The position numbers were made by a program, and so were the translations under genes. DNA of 12,508 nucleotides from Planctomycetota bacterium (GTDB taxonomy: Bacteria > Planctomycetota > UBA11346): assembly GCA_024641365.1 (NCBI GenBank), contig JAHEDF010000059.1, forward strand, positions 1 to 12,508. The letters are read 5' to 3'. Below are positions 7,450 through 12,508 of this stretch, piece by piece (positions within the stretch are counted from its first letter, which is position 1; the number at the start of each line of letters is the position of its first letter). The notes under the pieces were generated by a model. The model was not told where the DNA came from. It ran no database searches and worked only from the letters and a program-made list of their open reading frames with translations.

Positions 7450-9414
7450 ATGGGATTTTTAGCACCTGCCGCATTAGCAGCCGCGCTTTTCGCCGCATTA
7501 CCTATTGCAATTCATTTATTAACCAGTCGTGCAGCAGAACGTCGTAATTTTCCAGCGTTAGCTTTTTTACGACGAGCCTATGCGGGACAAGCTCGTTTCC
7601 ATCGCATACGTGATATTTTGATTTTATTATTACGTATCCTCGCATTATTGCTCATGGCCTTGGCCTTGGCCGGTCTATTTTGGACAGGGAATCACGGTGC
7701 TGCTGGACGGCCATTTGTGGTTATCGTAGATGCTTCCGCGTCGATGCGCCAATACGATAAAGGTGCGCAAGTGTGGGATCATGCCATTGCAACCGCAGCT
7801 CGCTTAGTTGAAGAATTACATGATCGACCTGCTACATTAGTTATTGCGGGAACAACCATCGAACGTTCCAGTTTATTACCATCGCTCGATCGCGGGCATT
7901 ACCGTGCTTTATTGCAAGCTGCACAACCAGGTTGGGGTGGCAGTACCAATGATCAGGCTATCGCTGTCGCAATGAGCATGCTGTCAAATGGCGGTGATAT
8001 TCATCTGATTAGTGATGGTAGTCGTGGCACGATGTCCGGCATCGATCCGCAAGCGACTCCTAGTCATATTGGTTTGCATGTAATTAATGCTGGTGGTGGC
8101 AATGCGAATCACGTTATCAAATCAATTGCATTAGAACCTGGCGTCGCTGTTGTTGGACGTGCTTGCGTGGTGATAGCGGAAATAGGAAATTATGACACGC
8201 ATCCAGCGACCTTAACGGTAGCCATTGGATTTGGTCATGACCGACGCAGCCACACGGTGACGATTCCTCCAGGTGAGTCGCTGTCGGTGTCACAAACATT
8301 TACACCGCAACAAACCGGAACCCAACAAGTGTCGGCAGCAATAATTACGCGACAGGCACAAAGCAGTGATTGTTTATTAGCAGACGATCAGCGGGTTGGA
8401 GTTGTCGTAGTGCGAGAAGCATTGCCCGTACGCATCATCTCGGATCTCAATATTAATAATTCAGCCGATGCATTAAAACCAGTGGTGGCAGGTTTAACCG
8501 CAGCAGGATTAGTACCCACCATTGTCCGCAGCGGACAATTACGTGACATTCCCGTGTTAACAGCGCGCAATGAAGATGCCGTGATTGTGACGGTCGGATT
8601 ACGCTCAATTGCATATGCTCAGGCGCTTGCCGGGCATATGTTGGGTGGCGGTGCTTTAGTGCAAATTATCCATAGTGATGAAGATGCTGCTTTGGTAAAA
8701 GCGCTTGATGGCATTGAGGCACCGTTGTCGGTATTACCGCCGGTTGATTTACAAGACCGTCAGCGCGGCATGACAATAGGTGACGTACATACCGATCACC
8801 CATTATTATTCGATTTAATTGGCCGCGAACCATTGCTGCAACAAATTGAGGCAATTCGTTATCGGCCTGCGACATTAACCCCAGGTGCGGTTTCCTTAAT
8901 TCGATGGGAAGACGGTAGTATTGCCATGGCTGAACGCCGTATTGGTGCAGGACGCTGGATTGCGATAAATATGAGCCCTGCCGACGATCATACCAATATG
9001 GCAGCATTAGAAGTATTACCCTTAATGATGTCACGAATTGGACAGGTATTACAGCCACGTCGACGCGATGAATGTGCAATTCCCAGTGGTATGTCTTTAC
9101 CGAGCGAAGTGGCGATGGTGCATGAAGATGGTGAACGTGTTATTGTTGTCGATGGTGCCTGCCTGTTAAATAAACCCGGCTTATATCATTCGGAAGTTAG
9201 TAATAATCAGTCTGTGGTAGCGGTGGCGATTCCCAAGGACGAAGGTGATGTTCGGCACGTTGCGATGCCAATTGGTGCTGATGGTGTGGCGGCACAAGAT
9301 GCGATTATACAAGCACGATCTGTACCGATGTGGTCGTGGGCATTATTAATCGCATTGGTTTTATTAGCCTGTGAATCTTGTATTGCAGGTCGGTTGAGAA
9401 AGGCTCGCACATGA
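7450..9414 (+). CDS. BatA-like membrane VWA protein
   Basis: A 654-residue inner-membrane protein. It begins with the classic BatA N-terminus MGFLAPAALAAALFAALPIA, the first helix (about 4-22). A basic stretch follows, then a second helix (about 56-78). The VWA domain starts at about residue 87 with VIVDASASM, whose DASAS (94-98) is a complete MIDAS motif. Other VWA marks are GGSTND (163-168) and IHLISDG (184-190). An Ig-like beta region (about 225-315) and a Rossmann-like segment (about 320-430, EALPVRII…) come next. A final helix (about 628-646) anchors the C-terminus before a basic tail. This places the large middle part outside the cytoplasm or on one face of the membrane. I chose the ATG at 7450, 5 nt after the previous stop, because a TTG 33 nt upstream would add residues unlike the family. 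The 3' end overlaps the next gene by 4 nt. Confidence 0.9.
   Translation: MGFLAPAALAAALFAALPIAIHLLTSRAAERRNFPALAFLRRAYAGQARFHRIRDILILLLRILALLLMALALAGLFWTGNHGAAGRPFVVIVDASASMRQYDKGAQVWDHAIATAARLVEELHDRPATLVIAGTTIERSSLLPSLDRGHYRALLQAAQPGWGGSTNDQAIAVAMSMLSNGGDIHLISDGSRGTMSGIDPQATPSHIGLHVINAGGGNANHVIKSIALEPGVAVVGRACVVIAEIGNYDTHPATLTVAIGFGHDRRSHTVTIPPGESLSVSQTFTPQQTGTQQVSAAIITRQAQSSDCLLADDQRVGVVVVREALPVRIISDLNINNSADALKPVVAGLTAAGLVPTIVRSGQLRDIPVLTARNEDAVIVTVGLRSIAYAQALAGHMLGGGALVQIIHSDEDAALVKALDGIEAPLSVLPPVDLQDRQRGMTIGDVHTDHPLLFDLIGREPLLQQIEAIRYRPATLTPGAVSLIRWEDGSIAMAERRIGAGRWIAINMSPADDHTNMAALEVLPLMMSRIGQVLQPRRRDECAIPSGMSLPSEVAMVHEDGERVIVVDGACLLNKPGLYHSEVSNNQSVVAVAIPKDEGDVRHVAMPIGADGVAAQDAIIQARSVPMWSWALLIALVLLACESCIAGRLRKART
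9396..9403 (+). promoter_or_regulatory. ribosome-binding site for the last operon gene
   Basis: GAGAAAGG sits seven bases before the ATG at 9411, inside the end of the preceding coding sequence. It favours this ATG over the in-frame TTG at 9378 and fits coupled translation through the ATGA overlap. Confidence 0.5.
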
Positions 9415-11375
9415 GTCTTGATCCGCTTATTCCGATGTGGTTGGTGTGGAGTGCATGTGCGCTCGCCATTGGTGCAGCACTGTTCACGTATCGTGGTTGG
9501 TCTGCATTAATAATTTTTCGCATTGGTGCGATTTTAATTGTAACATTAATGCTCGCAAATCCTGTTCATGAAATTGAACAACCGATCACTAAACAACCTC
9601 ATTTATTATTAGTTGCTGATGCGTCAGGCAGTATGATGACGAATGATGCCGGTGAGGGACAAACGCGTTACGCTGTGGCAAAAAATGCACTGCAACGTTT
9701 GCATGATGAATTAAAAGACTGGTACACGATTTCTATGATGGGTTTTTCGGATCGACTTCTCGCTCCGATGCCTATTGACGCAAAAGGAGACAGTGATTTT
9801 GGAAATTTGACGGCGTTGCAAGCACAAGCACCAAAACCGGCTGCGGTTGTATATATTAGTGATGGAGCAGACTGGCGGCATTCTGACCCAGAACATGATT
9901 TAGCACGTTCGCGCATAATTACCCATACGATGGCAGTTGGCGACGCACGACCACCAACCAATGTGAGTGTCCGATTAACGGTTGCGAGCCCGACGGTATT
10001 TCCCGGACAAGAATTACCAATGACGGTGACTATTACCGCAACGCCGGATTTACGTGGTCGTCGTGTGCGTTTAGAAGTGGACTCCATGGATGACAGTGGT
10101 CGTCCAGTTGCCTTACTGCGGCGCGATGTTGATTTAGAAGCACTCGTTCGTGTGCCATTGGTCGACACACCAAGTGGACAAAAAGGTGGCCGCTTATGGC
10201 GGGCGCGCGTCGCAGCTATTCCAGATGAATTAACATTAACCGATAACCAAGATTTTGCTTCTGCTCAAGTGGTCGATCACAGTGTACGAGTTTTAGTTTT
10301 TGAAGGACAGCCATATTGGGATACGACTTTTGCGGTACGTGCGTGGCGACGCGATAAACAATTAGATGTCGCTTCCGTTTATGGCATTGGTAAACGCGCT
10401 TGGCGCACGGGCGTTGAACCGCCAGAGGCTTTGCACGAAGAAGCACTCAAGGATGTCGATGTGATTGTATTGGGCCAAACCATTGAGCAATTTACGGATG
10501 AAAAGACCGCAGAAGTCCTACGTACGTATGTCGAGCGTGGGGGTGGCATTTTATTTATTGGCCCCGGGCAACGCTTAGCCGGGAAATTAGATGAACTCAT
10601 GCCCATTACGGGAAATGGATCTATGCGTGATTTGGAAATATCATCGCAAGACTCCGCATTGACTGGTTTATTGCCCAAAGATGTTCGCTTCTCAATTCGC
10701 ACACTGAGCGGATTTGAACTCAAACCACAATCACGCATATTGCTCGGAAAGCGGCAATTACCTTTAATTGCAAGTCGACACGTTGGTGGTGGATGGGTGT
10801 GTAGCGTACAAGTTGAAGGCATATGGTCATGGTCAGTCGGTGATCAGGGCAAAGAAATAGCAGAACGTTTTTGGCGGCAATTATTACGTACTTTAACCAA
10901 TGCCCCGACGGGTAATTTACGCGCTGAACGATTACGGGTAAATATTGGTGAAGATGCGGTTGTATGGGTACAGCCGGATGCAGACAATCCAGAGCCAGTA
11001 CGCGTGCGTCGTCCGAATGGTGAAGTCATTGTTGCACCAATTAATGACAACACCATACGTTTACGTTTGGATCAATCAGGTCTTTATCAAGTTATGCGTG
11101 GAAAAGAATCACTGACCTTAGTTGCGACGATTGAAGATCGCGAACAATTAGAATTAGCGCGTGATGATGCGCGACTGCAAAGGCTTGCAAAAACAACAGG
11201 CGGTGATTTCTATACAGATTTAGATCGCCTGATAACAAGATTACGAACAGCCAGAAGCATGGCAGGGAAAATTACCAAACCAGAACCATTAATTACCAGT
11301 CCAGCGTGGTTTTTAGCGGTCTTATTGTTATTAGGCATCGAATGGGTTTTACGTCGTCGCTATAATTTAACGTGA
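9411..11375 (+). CDS. membrane VWA protein with glutamine-amidotransferase-like domain
   Basis: A 654-residue membrane protein ending the operon. Two N-terminal helices (about 8-26 and 32-50) precede a VWA domain starting at HLLLVADASGSM; DASGS (70-74) is an intact MIDAS motif, and VVYISDGAD (146-154) marks the later metal-proximal strand. An Ig-like segment (about 183-290) leads to a GATase1-like/DUF1355-type region (about 291-400): VRVLVFEGQPYWD, then VDVIVLGQ and RGGGILFIGPGQ. I see no Cys nucleophile at the elbow, so glutaminase activity is unlikely. A second beta-rich part (about 515-585) and a C-terminal helix (about 632-648) follow. The start is the ATG in an ATGA overlap with the previous gene, preceded by a GAGAAAGG ribosome-binding site 7 nt upstream; an upstream TTG start is less likely. 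Function unknown; presumed partner of the MoxR, DUF58 and BatA-like proteins. Confidence 0.88.
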   Translation: MSLDPLIPMWLVWSACALAIGAALFTYRGWSALIIFRIGAILIVTLMLANPVHEIEQPITKQPHLLLVADASGSMMTNDAGEGQTRYAVAKNALQRLHDELKDWYTISMMGFSDRLLAPMPIDAKGDSDFGNLTALQAQAPKPAAVVYISDGADWRHSDPEHDLARSRIITHTMAVGDARPPTNVSVRLTVASPTVFPGQELPMTVTITATPDLRGRRVRLEVDSMDDSGRPVALLRRDVDLEALVRVPLVDTPSGQKGGRLWRARVAAIPDELTLTDNQDFASAQVVDHSVRVLVFEGQPYWDTTFAVRAWRRDKQLDVASVYGIGKRAWRTGVEPPEALHEEALKDVDVIVLGQTIEQFTDEKTAEVLRTYVERGGGILFIGPGQRLAGKLDELMPITGNGSMRDLEISSQDSALTGLLPKDVRFSIRTLSGFELKPQSRILLGKRQLPLIASRHVGGGWVCSVQVEGIWSWSVGDQGKEIAERFWRQLLRTLTNAPTGNLRAERLRVNIGEDAVVWVQPDADNPEPVRVRRPNGEVIVAPINDNTIRLRLDQSGLYQVMRGKESLTLVATIEDREQLELARDDARLQRLAKTTGGDFYTDLDRLITRLRTARSMAGKITKPEPLITSPAWFLAVLLLLGIEWVLRRRYNLT

Positions 11376-11428
11376 TTTCTTGCCATAGTTCTACATTGAA
11401 ACTACTAATTTATAAGAATGAAAAGAAA

Positions 11429-11444
11429 TAACGGAGTAACGGAG
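11429..11444. repeat. tandem direct repeat of TAACGGAG (two copies)
   Basis: Two perfect adjacent copies of the 8-mer TAACGGAG form the left shoulder of the inverted repeat; the right arm carries the complement of part of it. With only two copies this may be chance or a slippage product, but it could mark a repeat family in the genome. Confidence 0.6.
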
Positions 11445-11509
11445 AAGAGCATTATAAAAGAGGGCAAAACATAATGCATTTTTCCTCGGCTCTTCCGTTA
11501 CTCTTGTTA
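11429..11509. terminator. large nested inverted repeat, likely bidirectional terminator
   Basis: Outer arms GAGTAACGGA-GA-AGAGC (11434-11450) and GCTCTTCCGTTACTC (11489-11503) pair over 15 bp with one 2-nt bulge. They extend outward through TAAC (11429) and GTTA (11506). Inner arms GCATTAT (11449-11455) and ATAATGC (11471-11477) pair perfectly inside. The structure lies about 54 nt beyond the stop of the operon and about 53 nt beyond the stop of the regulator gene. On the minus strand it is followed by a U-rich TTTCTTTTC, as expected of an intrinsic terminator for the regulator. On the plus strand the following sequence is less U-rich. A dispersed palindromic repeat element is the alternative. 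Confidence 0.55.
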
Positions 11510-11561
11510 AAATTAGATAATCTTATTGTTTATTGGTTTTTGCTGAATTGGAATTACAAAA

Positions 11562-12508
11562 CTATTCTAAACCATAATCAGCAATTTTTTTCAATACCGT
11601 CGGACGGCTAATGCCAAGTAATTGCGCAGCTTGACTGCGATTACCACCACAGCGTGCTAATGCGGCAGCAACATGTGTCGCTTCAACTTGAGCTAAGGTG
11701 GGAAATGGAGCATCTTTTTTAGTTTCAGCAACGGTCTGATGTTGTTCTGGATGTAAATCCAAATCAGTGACCGTAATTGCATCGGTCGCGCTAATTAAAG
11801 CACGCGTTAATACATTACTTAATTGCCGCACATTCCCAGGCCATGGTGCTTTTTGTAGACATGCTTTGGCATCGGCGGTAAGCGAGAGGGGCGCTAAGCC
11901 GGTTTCCTCCGCCGCTTTTTGTAACAGATGCTCAGCTAAAATAGGAATATCGTCACTGTGATCACGCAATGCTGGAGTTGTCAATCGCACCACATCTAAG
12001 CGATAAAATAAATCAGAGCGAAAACGACCTGCATCGACTTCAGCTTGTAAATGGCGATTAGTGGCTGTCACAATACGTACATCAACCTCAATAGGAGCAC
12101 TGCCTCCGACGGGTTCAATGGTGCCTTCTTGTAAGGCGCGTAGTAATTTTGGTTGTAATGGTTCTGGTAGTTCACCAATTTCATCTAAGAAAAGCGTACC
12201 ACCGTGAGCTTGCCGAAAGCGTCCAGGCCGTGCGACATGCGCACCCGTAAAAGCACCAGCTTCGTGACCAAACAATTCTGCTTCAAATAATTCTGCGGAA
12301 ATAGCGGCGCAATTAATAGCAATGAATGGTCCACTCGCGCGACCTGATTGCTGGTGCAATGCGCGCGCGACTAATTCTTTGCCAGTACCACTTTCGCCAG
12401 TGATGAGCACGGTCGCATCGGTGCTCGCGACACGTTCAATGCGTCGGCGTAAATTGTTAATAAGGTCGCTTTGTCCAATAATTCCATCAGTAACGAGTGC
12501 TTTTTTGG
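11562..12508 (-). CDS. sigma-54-dependent transcriptional regulator (enhancer-binding protein), 5' partial
   Basis: The C-terminal 314 residues of a bacterial enhancer-binding protein that uses ATP hydrolysis to open sigma-54 promoters. The frame runs unbroken to the right edge, beginning …[16 protein letters not shown], so the N-terminal sensory part (receiver, GAF, PAS or none) lies outside; a GTG at 12410 is inside the AAA+ domain and is not the start. In fragment numbering: IIGQS (9-13), Walker A GESGTGKE (37-44), sigma-54 contact loop GAFTGA (84-89), Walker B TLFLDE (104-109), ATNRHL, arginine-finger region [14 protein letters not shown], and WPGNVRQL in the lid. The Fis-type helix-turn-helix lies at about 289-314 ([20 protein letters not shown]). 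All motifs needed for activity are intact. It is convergent with the moxR operon, so not part of it. The target genes and signal cannot be read from this fragment. Confidence 0.95.
   Translation of the reverse strand, partial: KKALVTDGIIGQSDLINNLRRRIERVASTDATVLITGESGTGKELVARALHQQSGRASGPFIAINCAAISAELFEAELFGHEAGAFTGAHVARPGRFRQAHGGTLFLDEIGELPEPLQPKLLRALQEGTIEPVGGSAPIEVDVRIVTATNRHLQAEVDAGRFRSDLFYRLDVVRLTTPALRDHSDDIPILAEHLLQKAAEETGLAPLSLTADAKACLQKAPWPGNVRQLSNVLTRALISATDAITVTDLDLHPEQHQTVAETKKDAPFPTLAQVEATHVAAALARCGGNRSQAAQLLGISRPTVLKKIADYGLE

Larger units (their letters stand above)
11376..11561. other. convergent intergenic region with an inverted repeat, no gene seen
   Basis: 186 bp of AT-rich sequence between the end of the moxR operon and the end of the sigma-54 regulator gene, both of which run into it. 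I see no open frame with a plausible start and no promoter need here. The centre holds a nested inverted repeat (listed separately). A further 7-bp inverted pair, TTGCTGA at 11540-11546 and TCAGCAA at 11578-11584, straddles the regulator's stop codon; it has a long loop and may be chance. Confidence 0.6.

Noticed and set aside
8666..9079. 137-codon minus-strand open frame inside the BatA-like gene
   Set aside because: It is a shadow of the real reading frame with no recognisable motif and no promoter or ribosome-binding support.
9668..10168. 166-codon open frame on the minus strand inside the last operon gene
   Set aside because: It is antisense to a well-supported gene, its translation is low-complexity (Ser/Arg/Thr-rich) and it shows no domain.
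5532..11375. Possible defence or conflict system based on MoxR plus VWA proteins
   Set aside because: MoxR-VWA pairs do occur in conflict systems, but here there is no nuclease, toxin or other effector, and the DUF58/BatA-type partners match the housekeeping-like clusters better.
11540..11584. 7-bp inverted repeat TTGCTGA/TCAGCAA across the regulator's stop codon
   Set aside because: The arms are short, the loop is 31 nt and half of it is coding, so chance is the simpler explanation.
12408..12410. GTG as the start of the sigma-54 regulator
   Set aside because: It lies just before Walker A. The frame continues upstream through the typical IIGQS and following helix to the window edge, so the gene is simply cut.

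Overview
The window reads as ordinary bacterial chromosome, densely coded, with AT-leaning codon choice (TTA is a favourite leucine codon). The organism is probably Gram-negative: it has a sigma-54 activator and a flavin-dependent 2-hydroxyglutarate oxidase. A MoxR / DUF58 / BatA-like / VWA-plus-GATase-like cluster beside a very large C39-TPR protein is a combination I associate most with Planctomycetota and relatives. Some proteobacteria carry the same pieces, so the phylum is an inference, not a result. I see no tRNA, rRNA, CRISPR array, transposase, phage gene or integration site.

Layout from left to right. (1) 1-4085, plus strand: a very large protein, cut by the window's left edge. It has a C39-like papain-fold domain with a visible Cys-His-Asp triad, then more than 1,000 residues of TPR repeats and a tryptophan-rich tail. 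(2) 4086-4159: a short convergent gap with a perfect 14-bp palindrome. (3) 4160-5386, minus strand: an LhgO-type L-2-hydroxyglutarate oxidase. (4) 5387-5531: a divergent intergenic region that should hold promoters for both sides. (5) 5532-11375, plus strand: a tight four-gene operon of MoxR AAA+ ATPase, DUF58 protein, BatA-like membrane VWA protein, and a second membrane VWA protein with a GATase-like domain. (6) 11376-11561: a convergent gap with a large nested inverted repeat. (7) 11562-12508, minus strand: the C-terminal part of a sigma-54 enhancer-binding protein, cut by the right edge.

The four-gene operon is the functional core. Its junctions are +2 nt, +5 nt and a 4-nt ATGA overlap, so the proteins are probably made together. 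By analogy with other MoxR/VWA systems, the cytoplasmic MoxR ATPase would work on or through the three VWA-type proteins. Two of these are anchored in the inner membrane by two N-terminal helices and one C-terminal helix. All three keep the DxSxS metal-binding (MIDAS) signature. The substrate or process is unknown. The other genes show no clear functional tie to this operon. The sigma-54 regulator is a neighbour, but I found no convincing -24/-12 promoter in the window for it to act on.

The least explained items are the C39-TPR giant with its Trp-rich tail, the pair of equal-length (654-residue) membrane VWA proteins with matching architecture, and the nested inverted repeat with a tandem 8-mer at 11429-11509.
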